A stretch of DNA of 47,730 nucleotides from Kineosporia sp. A_224 (GTDB lineage Bacteria > Actinomycetota > Actinomycetes > Actinomycetales > Kineosporiaceae). The DNA lies in contig NZ_MWLN01000177.1 in NCBI RefSeq assembly GCF_002198655.1, positions 1-47,730 of the forward strand, given 5' to 3'. Below the pieces are notes generated by a model. It searched no databases. It had not been told where the DNA came from and saw only the letters and a list, made by a program, of their open reading frames with translations. Shown here piece by piece: positions 15,638-23,376 of this stretch. A program made the translations under genes and the position numbers. The stretch's first letter is position 1. Every line of letters begins with the position of its first letter.

Positions 15638-17571
15638 CGGGCACGCACCACGTCGGCGGCGACGACGCAGACGCCGGCGTCGGGGGTGGCGGGCCGCACC
15701 CGGACGGCGGCCGCCGTCCCGACCTGCGGGCCGACCGGGAAGAGCACGGTGTGGGGCCCCTCGTAGAGCACGTCGTCCGACCAGCGGCGCACCGCGGTGG
15801 CCTGCCCGTCGGGTCCCTCGACGACGACCCGCAGCCGTGCGCTGCCGGTGACGAGCAGCTCCAGGCGGATCTGCGCGCCGGGGGGCAGGTCGACCGGGGT
15901 GGTCATCGTGACCCGGGCGTCGGAGGTGTCCCCGGGCTGGACGACCGCCGCGCAGAGCTCCGTCCGGGCGGCGCCGCCGAGGCGGTCGAGCCGCGCCGTG
16001 ACGAGCCGGCCGCCGGTGTCGTCCAGCGACAGCACCGGGCCGTCGGCGTCGTGCACGAGGGCGTCGGGGCGCAGCAGCGTGACGATGTCGGTGTCGAGGG
16101 TGCCGGCGGCCCCGGACGAGGCGGCGACCGGTGCCGGCACGGCCCGGGAGGTGATCCGGGGGAAGGGGGCGAGGTCCGCCAGGGTCGACCGGACGGCGGC
16201 CGCCCAGGCCGGCGCCGGGTCGGCGGCGGCCCGGCGGCCGAACCCGGTCGAGGCCGGGACGGCGGCCAGGACGACGAGCACGGGCAGCGCGAGTGCGAGG
16301 GCGCGGGGCGCCAGCGCACGCAGCCGGGGGAGCCGGCCGGGCGGCAGGTCCGCCGCGGCGTCGTCCGGCAGCCGCGCGCCGCGCGGCGCCAGCGTCGCCA
16401 GCGCGCCGGTGAGGACGACGGCGACCGTCACCCCGAGCACCGCGCCCGGGGCCTGCGGCCGGCCGGGGACGCCCACGACGAGCGCCGCGACCGACCACCC
16501 GGCACCGAGCGCGACGGCACGCAGCGCCCGGCCGCGGTCGTGCCGGGCAGCGAGCAGGAGGAGGCCGCCGACGAGGAGCACCGCGGCTGTGACGACGCCC
16601 GTGGCGGGCCGCGGCAGCCCCTGCACCTCGGCGGCGGACCAGGTCCACGGCGCCCCGAGCAACCCACCGGCGACGGCCCGCAGGACGTCTCCGACGACCC
16701 CGGCGACGGCGGCGTCCGCGGGCAGCACGAGGTCCGCCGGCCGCAGCCCGGGCAGAGCCACGAAGACCGCGACGACCGCGGCGGAGGCGGCCGCCGGCGG
16801 CCATGCGGCGCGCAGCCCGCGCAGGACGGCGCGGGCTCCGGACGGGACGGCGTCCGGGCCGGGCGGGCCGTCCTGGAGGTCTGGCGGCACCCGGACGACG
16901 GTGGCCGAGAGCAGGAGCAGGACGAGGGGGACGAGCACGCCCGACCGGTCGCACCCCATCGCGAGCGTGGTGAGCAGGGCGACGGCGCCGAGCCGGCGGC
17001 CGCCGCTCCACCACACGTGCGCCACCGCTGCCCACACGAGGGCGACGGTCGCCGCGAGCGGCCCGGCGACGTCCGTGGTGCCCGCCCCGGAGGCGATGAG
17101 CTGCGGCGCCGTCATGACCATCGCCAGCGGCACGAGGAGCAGCGGCGACGGGCGGAGCAGCCGGCGCAGGAGCAGCCAGACGCCGAGCGCCAGGGACACC
17201 CGCAGGGAGTTCGCCGCGATCGCGACGACGAGCTCGCGCAGGGGCGCGACGGTGGCGACGAGCCACACCGCGGCGCGGGTGAGGATGCCGCCGGCCGGGC
17301 CGCCGGGCGCACCGGAGACGGCGAGGGCGCCGGGGTCGACCAGGACGGCGACGAGGCCGCGCCGGGCCACCGCGGCCTGCCGGGCGACCTCCTCGAGCGT
17401 GGGGCCCGCGGCGCGCAGCGCGCGGGCCTGGAGCTCGGCGCCGACCACCGTGAGGGCCCAGGCGACGAGGTCGAGCACCGGGACCCGCCGACCACCGAGC
17501 GTCACGGTGCGCCCGGTCGCCGCGGCCGGTCGGGGGGTGTCCCGGACGGCGGGCGGGGCCTGGGCGACCAC
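15634..17571 (-). CDS. Large multi-pass membrane protein, possible GT-C glycosyltransferase
   Basis: A 645-aa protein with about 11-12 hydrophobic segments between residues 25 and 440 and a soluble, beta-rich C-terminal domain (about 450-645: PVDLPPGAQIRLELLVTGS and RVVVEGPDGQATAVRR). The plan, membrane domain plus extracytoplasmic sandwich, matches GT-C mannosyl/arabinosyltransferases, but I cannot place it in a named family and see no decisive catalytic motif. The GTG at 17571 was chosen because AGGAGG lies 4 nt upstream (17576-17581); the frame is open further upstream but without a ribosome-binding site. It is co-transcribed with the acyltransferase (4-bp overlap) and divergent from the DUF3068 gene. 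Confidence 0.65.
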   Translation of the reverse strand: MVAQAPPAVRDTPRPAAATGRTVTLGGRRVPVLDLVAWALTVVGAELQARALRAAGPTLEEVARQAAVARRGLVAVLVDPGALAVSGAPGGPAGGILTRAAVWLVATVAPLRELVVAIAANSLRVSLALGVWLLLRRLLRPSPLLLVPLAMVMTAPQLIASGAGTTDVAGPLAATVALVWAAVAHVWWSGGRRLGAVALLTTLAMGCDRSGVLVPLVLLLLSATVVRVPPDLQDGPPGPDAVPSGARAVLRGLRAAWPPAAASAAVVAVFVALPGLRPADLVLPADAAVAGVVGDVLRAVAGGLLGAPWTWSAAEVQGLPRPATGVVTAAVLLVGGLLLLAARHDRGRALRAVALGAGWSVAALVVGVPGRPQAPGAVLGVTVAVVLTGALATLAPRGARLPDDAAADLPPGRLPRLRALAPRALALALPVLVVLAAVPASTGFGRRAAADPAPAWAAAVRSTLADLAPFPRITSRAVPAPVAASSGAAGTLDTDIVTLLRPDALVHDADGPVLSLDDTGGRLVTARLDRLGGAARTELCAAVVQPGDTSDARVTMTTPVDLPPGAQIRLELLVTGSARLRVVVEGPDGQATAVRRWSDDVLYEGPHTVLFPVGPQVGTAAAVRVRPATPDAGVCVVAADVVRAR

Positions 17572-17656
17572 GTGACCTCCTCGGACCTGCGGCAGGGCCC
17601 CGGCGACGCCGGGAACGATCAAGGAACAGGGACTCTCGCGCAAGGCTACTCACTGG

Positions 17657-17662
17657 TACTGT
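17657..17662 (+). promoter_or_regulatory. -10-like element of the DUF3068 gene
   Basis: TACTGT lies 78 nt upstream of the ATG at 17741, in the divergent region 17572-17740. No good -35 is visible. The leader carries an AGGAG ribosome-binding site at 17729-17733. Confidence 0.35.
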
Positions 17663-17740
17663 GCGGCACGCCACATCGGGTCCTTGTTACCCGGAGTGGT
17701 CGTCGGTGGGTCATCAACGCTGCTGCCCAGGAGTAGGAAC

Positions 17741-18808
17741 ATGCGTCGCGTCCTCGGATTCGTCCTCGTCGGTCTTGGCGTCGCGCTGCTCACGCTCGGG
17801 GTGGCGGTGAAGTACTGGGCCTACCCGCGCATCGCGCAGGTCGGAGCCGTCTACCCGACCCAGAAGGACGTCGACGCGAAGACGCAGCCGCCCGCGGGCA
17901 CCGTCGTCTCGAGCGGCAGCGCCGAGGTGTTCATCGCCGTGGGGGACAACCCCGTCGGCCCGCAGGTCGTCGACGTCGTCTCGACCCGGACCGTGCAGGG
18001 CGACCCGAAGTCGGCCAAGGGCGGGCACGTCTACTGGGAGACCCGGGTCGACACGAGCGTCCCGGACAAGTCGGCCGACCCGATCAACCGGACGGTCGAG
18101 GGCCTCTGCTTCGACAACGTCACCGGTGAGCAGCAGTCCGACTGCTTCAAGAAGCCGTACTACCAGACCGGTGCCGACGCGACCTCCCGGACGAACCCCG
18201 ACCGCAAGGGCGTGTACCTCAAGTTCCCGTTCCGGACCCGGCCGACCGCGTACCAGTTCTGGGACAGCGCGTCGGGCGCGGCCTACCAGGCCCGCTACGT
18301 CGCCACCGAGAAGATCCAGGGCCTCACGGTCTACAAGTTCGAGCAGAAGATCCCCGACGTGAGCCTGGGCCAGCAGCAGGTCCCCGGGGTCCTGTTCGGC
18401 GGCGCACCGGACAGCACGGCCGCCACGGCCGACATCCGCTACGCCAACGTCCGCACCCTCTGGGTCGAGCCCGAGACCGGCGCCATCATCAAGGGCCAGG
18501 AGCAGCAGGACCGCCGCCTCGTGGCGAACGGCGTCACCGTCCCGATGCTCGTCGGCACCCTCGCCTACAGCGAGCAGACGGTGAAGACGAACGTCGAGGT
18601 GCAGAGCGCGAACGCGTCCTCGCTCCACATGCTGCGGGTCACCCTGCCGGCGTGGGGCTCGGTCATCGGCTTCCTCATGGCGATCGGCGGGGTCGCGCTC
18701 GTCTTCCTCAGCGGCACCGGGCGGCGCCGCGCCGGGCGACCAGACGACGCGGGCCCGGACTCGGTCGACCTGCGGGGCGTCCCGGCCGCCGCGGACGACG
18801 TGCGCTGA
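17741..18808 (+). CDS. DUF3068 (PorA/LmcA/PgfA-like) membrane protein
   Basis: A 355-aa protein with an N-terminal helix (RVLGFVLVGLGVALLTLGVA), a large extracytoplasmic domain (about 28-295) and a C-terminal helix (SVIGFLMAIGGVALVFLSG) before an Arg-rich cytoplasmic tail. The sequence VKYWAYPRIAQVGAVYP and the later TAYQFWDSASGAAYQARYV, GLTVYKFEQ and LWVEPETGAIIKGQEQ are the conserved features of DUF3068. Mycobacterial and corynebacterial members (Rv0227c/MSMEG_0317, NCgl2760) are needed for lipomannan/lipoarabinomannan maturation or polar growth. AGGAG is 7 nt from the ATG. It ends 42 bp from the convergent methyltransferase. A similar lipoglycan role here is inferred. Confidence 0.88.
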   Translation: MRRVLGFVLVGLGVALLTLGVAVKYWAYPRIAQVGAVYPTQKDVDAKTQPPAGTVVSSGSAEVFIAVGDNPVGPQVVDVVSTRTVQGDPKSAKGGHVYWETRVDTSVPDKSADPINRTVEGLCFDNVTGEQQSDCFKKPYYQTGADATSRTNPDRKGVYLKFPFRTRPTAYQFWDSASGAAYQARYVATEKIQGLTVYKFEQKIPDVSLGQQQVPGVLFGGAPDSTAATADIRYANVRTLWVEPETGAIIKGQEQQDRRLVANGVTVPMLVGTLAYSEQTVKTNVEVQSANASSLHMLRVTLPAWGSVIGFLMAIGGVALVFLSGTGRRRAGRPDDAGPDSVDLRGVPAAADDVR

Positions 18809-18850
18809 GCCGCGCGGTCCTGCGCTGATCCCCGCGCGAGCGGGCCCTGC

Positions 18851-19678
18851 CTAGGGGCGGCGCGTCACGAGGATCGCGGTGCCCGGCAGGAGCCTGCCGC
18901 GCAGCGGGCTCCAACCGCCCCAGACCCGGTCGTGGCCGTCCGGCCACTCGGGCTCGACGAGGTCCTCGACGACGAGCCCGGCCGCGACGACGTCCCGGAC
19001 CCGGTCGCCGAGCGTGCGGTGGTGCTCGGCGTACACGACCCGGCCGTCGTCGTCCTCCTCGACGTACGGCGTCCGGTCGAAGTAGGAGCGGCTCGCGGTG
19101 AGGCCGTGCTCCGACGGGTCGTCCGGGAAGGCCCAGCGGACGGGGTGCGTCAGGGAGAACACCCAGCGGCCGCCCGGCCGCAGGACCCTCGCGACGTCGG
19201 CCATGACCCGCTGCGGGTCGGCGACGAACGGGACGGCGCCGTAGGCGCTGAACGCGAGGTCGAACGAGGCGTCGGGGAAGGGCAGCACCCGGGCGTCGGC
19301 CTGGACGAGCCCGACCGACCCGGGGGACCCGAGCCGGCGGCCCTCGGCGAGCATGCCCATCGACAGGTCGAGGGCGACGACGTCGGCGCCCCGGGCCGCG
19401 ACCCAGCGCGCGCACTGGGCCGCGCCGGAGCCGACCTCGAGCACGCGGCTCCCGGCGAGCGCGGCCGGGTCGCCGAGCAGGCGGGCGTCCTCCTCGCGCA
19501 GGCCCTCGGGGCACCACACGAAGTCGTCCGCGCCGAGGAAGTCGCCGTGCTCGTCGAGGTACTCCCGGCTCGCGCCGTCCCACCAGTGCCGGTTCGCGCG
19601 CACGGTCTCCTCGGCGCCGGCCGGCCGGTAGCCGGCGGCCGCCAGGCCGCGGGCGTCGACGTCGTCCACGACGCTCAT
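18851..19678 (-). CDS. SAM-dependent methyltransferase (class I)
   Basis: A 275-aa cytoplasmic methyltransferase. Motif I is VLEVGSGAAQCARWVAARG, followed by VVALDLSMGMLAEGRR (acidic ribose contact) and ADARVLPFPDASFDLAFSAY, the Methyltransf_11/25 pattern. An N-terminal segment with RANRHWWDGASREYLDEHGD is typical of a common actinobacterial subgroup. The ATG at 19678 was preferred: the frame runs open upstream over the rpsA promoter and leader, but those residues are low-complexity Arg/Pro. It reads leftward, divergent from rpsA, with the rpsA -35 only about 40 bp away. Substrate unknown. Confidence 0.85.
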   Translation of the reverse strand: MSVVDDVDARGLAAAGYRPAGAEETVRANRHWWDGASREYLDEHGDFLGADDFVWCPEGLREEDARLLGDPAALAGSRVLEVGSGAAQCARWVAARGADVVALDLSMGMLAEGRRLGSPGSVGLVQADARVLPFPDASFDLAFSAYGAVPFVADPQRVMADVARVLRPGGRWVFSLTHPVRWAFPDDPSEHGLTASRSYFDRTPYVEEDDDGRVVYAEHHRTLGDRVRDVVAAGLVVEDLVEPEWPDGHDRVWGGWSPLRGRLLPGTAILVTRRP

Positions 19679-19718
19679 CCTCGCGGGTCCGGGGGCGTCC
19701 CCGCGCCGCGTGGGCGCT

Positions 19719-19748
19719 TTGACCCGCCCTGCGCAGACCGGGTAGTGT
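19719..19748 (+). promoter_or_regulatory. Housekeeping promoter of rpsA
   Basis: TTGACC (19719-19724), an 18-bp spacer and TAGTGT (19743-19748) give the best sigma-70-type promoter in the window. The predicted start is near 19755, leaving a leader of about 230 nt. Confidence 0.7.
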
Positions 19749-19754
19749 GACGAC

Positions 19755-19986
19755 GGCGCACGCTGGGTGCGCGGACATGTGTTTGCCTTGTTTCCGACTG
19801 GACGACCTGTCGCGAGTCGTGCTCCGGGGCCCCTTCGAGGACATCTTCCGAGGGGCACGGTGCCCGGGCTCCGGGACGCAGGCCACCCACCGACGCGGGG
19901 CCGCCTGGACCGCACGCGCGTGCCGTACGCCGCACGTCCCTTGTCCAGGCCACATCGACATCTGTCCGCATCGGAGTCCCCCCTTC
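19755..19986 (+). ncRNA. Structured rpsA 5' leader (cis-regulatory candidate)
   Basis: About 230 nt without a convincing gene separate the rpsA promoter from its ATG. Visible structures are a perfect 8-bp pairing GCCTGGAC (19903-19910) with GTCCAGGC (19943-19950), which encloses the 12-bp palindrome GCACGCGCGTGC (19912-19923), and a further stem of at least 6 bp, GCCCCT with AGGGGC, upstream (about 19830-19860). A GGAG at 19973-19976 serves the ATG at 19987. Autogenous control by S1 binding its own leader is known in E. coli; here it is an inference from leader length and folding. Confidence 0.4.
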
Positions 19987-21477
19987 ATGACCGCGAGCAC
20001 GACCGAGCAGCCGACCGTTCCCCAGGTCGCCGTCAACGACATCGGCAGCGCCGAGGACTTCCTCGCCGCGATCGACGAGACGATCAAGTACTTCAACGAC
20101 GGCGACATCGTCGCCGGGACGATCGTCAAGGTCGACCGGGACGAGGTCCTGCTCGACATCGGCTACAAGACCGAGGGCGTGATCCCCTCCCGCGAGCTGT
20201 CGATCAAGCACGACGTCGACCCCGGCGAGGTCGTCAGCGTCGGCGACGAGATCGAGGCCCTCGTCCTCCAGAAGGAGGACAAGGAGGGTCGTCTCATCCT
20301 GTCCAAGAAGCGCGCGCAGTACGAGCGCGCGTGGGGCACGATCGAGAAGATCAAGGAGGAGGACGGCATCGTCACCGGCACGGTGATCGAGGTCGTCAAG
20401 GGTGGTCTCATCCTCGACATCGGCCTGCGGGGCTTCCTCCCCGCGTCGCTCGTCGAGATGCGTCGTGTCCGCGACCTGCAGCCCTACGTGGGCAAGCAGA
20501 TCGAGGCGAAGATCATCGAGCTCGACAAGAACCGGAACAACGTCGTCCTGTCGCGCCGTGCGTGGCTCGAGCAGACGCAGTCCGAGGTCCGCCAGACGTT
20601 CCTGCAGACCCTCCAGAAGGGCCAGGTCCGCTCGGGCGTCGTCAGCTCGATCGTCAACTTCGGTGCGTTCGTCGACCTCGGCGGGGTGGACGGTCTCGTC
20701 CACGTCTCCGAGCTCTCGTGGAAGCACATCGACCACCCGGGCGAGGTCGTCGAGGTCGGCCAGGAGGTCACCGTCGAGGTCCTCGACGTCGACATGGACC
20801 GCGAGCGGGTCTCGCTGTCGCTCAAGGCGACGCAGGAGGACCCGTGGCAGCAGTTCGCCCGGACCCACGCGATCGGCCAGGTCGTCCCGGGCAAGGTCAC
20901 CAAGCTCGTCCCGTTCGGTGCGTTCGTGCGCGTCGACGAGGGCATCGAGGGCCTGGTGCACATCTCCGAGCTCGCCGAGCGTCACGTCGAGATCCCGGAG
21001 CAGGTCGTCCAGGTCAACGACTCGATCTTCGTCAAGGTCATCGACATCGACCTCGAGCGTCGCCGGATCTCGCTGAGCCTCAAGCAGGCCAACGAGGGCA
21101 GCGCCGCCGCGGGCGAGGAGTTCGACCCGTCGCTCTACGGCATGGCCGCGGAGTACGACGAGGCGGGCAACTACAAGTACCCCGAGGGCTTCGACCCCGA
21201 GACGAACGACTGGCTCGAGGGCTACGAGAAGCAGCGTGAGGAGTGGGAGCGGCAGTACGCCGAGGCCCAGCAGCGCTGGGAGGCCCACCGCAAGCAGATC
21301 GTCGAGGCCCAGAAGGCCGAGACCGAGGCCCGTACCGAGGGCGGCGAGAGCGCCGGCACCGGTGGTGGCGCCTCGGCGGCCTCCTCGTACTCCTCGGCGA
21401 CGCCCGAGGCCGAGGGCACGCTCGCCTCGGACGAGGCTCTCGCCGCGCTGCGCGAGAAGCTCACCGGCGGCTTCTGA
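19987..21477 (+). CDS. rpsA: 30S ribosomal protein S1
   Basis: A 496-aa protein with four S1 (OB-fold) domains at about residues 36-105, 121-190, 207-276 and 292-362, each with the GxV..V...GxxVdl pattern (for example VNFGAFVDLGGVDGLVHVSE and VPFGAFVRVDEGIEGLVHIS). It binds mRNA on the small ribosomal subunit during initiation. Four domains is the usual actinobacterial size (six in E. coli). The C-terminal tail is acidic/Glu-Gln-rich (YEKQREEWERQYAEAQQRWE) and then Ser/Ala/Gly-rich, likely disordered. ATG 19987 has GGAG 10 nt upstream. A long perfect hairpin follows the stop. Confidence 0.97.
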   Translation: MTASTTEQPTVPQVAVNDIGSAEDFLAAIDETIKYFNDGDIVAGTIVKVDRDEVLLDIGYKTEGVIPSRELSIKHDVDPGEVVSVGDEIEALVLQKEDKEGRLILSKKRAQYERAWGTIEKIKEEDGIVTGTVIEVVKGGLILDIGLRGFLPASLVEMRRVRDLQPYVGKQIEAKIIELDKNRNNVVLSRRAWLEQTQSEVRQTFLQTLQKGQVRSGVVSSIVNFGAFVDLGGVDGLVHVSELSWKHIDHPGEVVEVGQEVTVEVLDVDMDRERVSLSLKATQEDPWQQFARTHAIGQVVPGKVTKLVPFGAFVRVDEGIEGLVHISELAERHVEIPEQVVQVNDSIFVKVIDIDLERRRISLSLKQANEGSAAAGEEFDPSLYGMAAEYDEAGNYKYPEGFDPETNDWLEGYEKQREEWERQYAEAQQRWEAHRKQIVEAQKAETEARTEGGESAGTGGGASAASSYSSATPEAEGTLASDEALAALREKLTGGF

Positions 21478-21490
21478 GCCGCGTGAACGA

Positions 21491-21520
21491 CCGCACCACC
21501 TGACCCGCCGCACCACCTGA
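21491..21520 (+). repeat. 13-bp direct repeat after rpsA
   Basis: CCGCACCACCTGA occurs at 21491-21503 and again at 21508-21520, with 4 bp between the copies. It looks like a small tandem duplication in the non-coding 3' region. Confidence 0.5.
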
Positions 21521-21525
21521 ACGGC

Positions 21526-21565
21526 ACGACGAAGGCCCCGGGCCCCGGCCCGGGGCCTTCGTCGT
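21526..21565 (+). terminator. rpsA terminator hairpin
   Basis: A perfect 18-bp inverted repeat (ACGACGAAGGCCCCGGGC and its complement) with a 4-nt loop, followed by TTGG, lies 48 nt after the rpsA stop. It is the strongest hairpin in the window. Confidence 0.88.
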
Positions 21566-21720
21566 TGGCCCGTCCGGGTGACGTCGTGCGAGCCCGCTTC
21601 GCCCGTCCGGCACCGAGGCCGACGACTGGGAGGACAGCAGGCCCGCGCGGCACGAACTGCCGCGGGGCCGCCAGCAGGGGCGCCGCCGGACGGCGCGCCG
21701 TCGAGAACCGAGGCGGGTGC

Positions 21721-23334
21721 GTGCAGGACGTCACGGACGGCGCCGCGGACGCCGGGCCCCGCGCCGCAGCGGGCACCACCGGTGGCGGCGCCCGGGTCCC
21801 GGCCCCGGCGCGCGGGTCGACGCTCACGGCGACCCTGGCCGCGCTCGCGGCGACCGAGGCCGACACGCAGGCGGTCGTCGAACGCTTCGGCATGCCGGGT
21901 ACGGGGGCGCTCCTGGCCCGTCGGGACCGCGCCAAGCCGAACGAGGCCCGGCGGGTACGCCCGCGGTGGCGCAACCGGTACACCCGGCTCCTCGTCGTCT
22001 GCGACAGCGCGGCGGGCGTCGCCGCCATGGAGCTCGCGGCCCGGCTGGCCACCCCGCGGATCGACCCGCTGCTCGCCGCCCTCGCGGCGGCCGCGGTCGT
22101 CGCCGCCGTCACGCTGAACCGCTCGTACGAGCACCGCTACCTCGGCCACGGCACCGACGAGTTGCACCGGGTGTGGACGGCGTGCGTCTACCTCGTCGCG
22201 GCGACCTCGCTCGCCGCGTACGCGACTCAGACGCTCCAGGTCCGCCCGCTCGTCGTCGTCGGCATCCCGCTCGCCGCCGTGGGGCTGCTCGGCGTCCACG
22301 GCGTCGCCCGGCTGCTGCTCTACCGGATGCGCCGCCGCGGCCGCTGCGTCCAGAAGGTCGTCGCCATCGGCTCCGAGCGCTCGGTCGCCGAGATGGTCCG
22401 GACGACGCGCAGCGACCCGAACGCCGGCCTCGAGATCATCGGCGCCTGCGTCACCCGCAGCCTCGGGGAGCGGATCGAGGACGTGCCCGTCCTCGGCACC
22501 CCGGCCGACGTGCTCGCCGCGCTGCGCGCCGTCCGGGCCGACACGGTCATCCTCACCGCCTGGTCGGACGTCGCCCAGGACGACCTGCGCCGGCTCTCCT
22601 GGGACCTCGAGGGCAGCGGCGCCCAGCTCCTCGTTGCCCCCCGGCTCGCCGAGGTGTCCGCGCCGCGGATGCACATCCGCACGGTCCGCGGGCAGCCGCT
22701 GCTCAACGTCGAGGAGCCCGAGTTCACCGGCATCCGCCGGCTCGTCAAGAAGGGCCTGGACCTCGGGCTCACGCTGCCGGGCCTGTTCGTGCTCTCGCCG
22801 GTGCTGCTCGGCGTCGCCCTCGCCGTGAAGCTCACCTCCCCGGGCCCGGTCCTCTTCCGCCAGGAGCGCGTCGGCAAGCACACCGAGCCGTTCCGGATGA
22901 CGAAGTTCCGCAGCATGTACGTCGACGCCGAGGAGCGGCTGGCCCAGCTCCAGCACCTCAACGAGCACGGCGGCGGACCGCTGTTCAAGATGAAGGACGA
23001 CCCGCGGGTGACCCCGGTCGGCCGCTTCATCCGGCGGTTCTCCCTCGACGAGCTCCCGCAGCTGTTCGACGTGCTCCGCGGGGACATGTCCCTCGTCGGC
23101 CCCCGCCCGCCGCTGCCCCGCGAGGTGCAGATGTACGAGGAGGACGTGCGCCGCCGTCTCGTCGTCAAGCCAGGCATCACGGGGCTGTGGCAGGTGTCCG
23201 GCCGTTCGGACCTCTCGTGGGACGAGTCCGTCCGCCTCGACCTGCAGTACGTCGACGACTGGACGCTCTGGCTCGACCTGAAGATCATCGCCCAGACGCT
23301 CGCCGCCGTCCTCGCCCGCAAGGGCGCGTACTGA
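21721..23334 (+). CDS. Initiating sugar-phosphate transferase (polyprenyl glycosylphosphotransferase)
   Basis: A protein of about 537 aa that would transfer a hexose-1-phosphate to undecaprenyl phosphate, the first step of a surface polysaccharide. It has helices at about 90-210, a NAD-like cytoplasmic domain (about 215-340, KVVAIGSERSVAEMVRTTR), and the C-terminal bacterial sugar transferase domain: KLTSPGPVLFRQERVGK, FRMTKFRSMYVDAEERL, DELPQLFDVLRGDMSLVGPR, VKPGITGLWQVSGRS. This is the WcaJ/WbaP architecture. GTG 21721 follows a GAGGCGG; a later start would also keep all helices, so the exact N-terminus is uncertain. There is no polysaccharide cluster immediately around it; the flippase and glycosyltransferases of the 5-18 kb block are the nearest candidates for the same pathway. 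Confidence 0.87.
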   Translation: MQDVTDGAADAGPRAAAGTTGGGARVPAPARGSTLTATLAALAATEADTQAVVERFGMPGTGALLARRDRAKPNEARRVRPRWRNRYTRLLVVCDSAAGVAAMELAARLATPRIDPLLAALAAAAVVAAVTLNRSYEHRYLGHGTDELHRVWTACVYLVAATSLAAYATQTLQVRPLVVVGIPLAAVGLLGVHGVARLLLYRMRRRGRCVQKVVAIGSERSVAEMVRTTRSDPNAGLEIIGACVTRSLGERIEDVPVLGTPADVLAALRAVRADTVILTAWSDVAQDDLRRLSWDLEGSGAQLLVAPRLAEVSAPRMHIRTVRGQPLLNVEEPEFTGIRRLVKKGLDLGLTLPGLFVLSPVLLGVALAVKLTSPGPVLFRQERVGKHTEPFRMTKFRSMYVDAEERLAQLQHLNEHGGGPLFKMKDDPRVTPVGRFIRRFSLDELPQLFDVLRGDMSLVGPRPPLPREVQMYEEDVRRRLVVKPGITGLWQVSGRSDLSWDESVRLDLQYVDDWTLWLDLKIIAQTLAAVLARKGAY

Positions 23335-23376
23335 CGGGTGCGCCGCCGCAGCGGCGCGGGCTGCGAGGATGCCCGG

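Noticed and set aside
19775-19986. A longer rpsA start from upstream GTG/ATG codons in the leader
   Set aside because: The upstream in-frame residues are not S1-like, while ATG 19987 has GGAG at suitable distance and gives the usual N-terminus.
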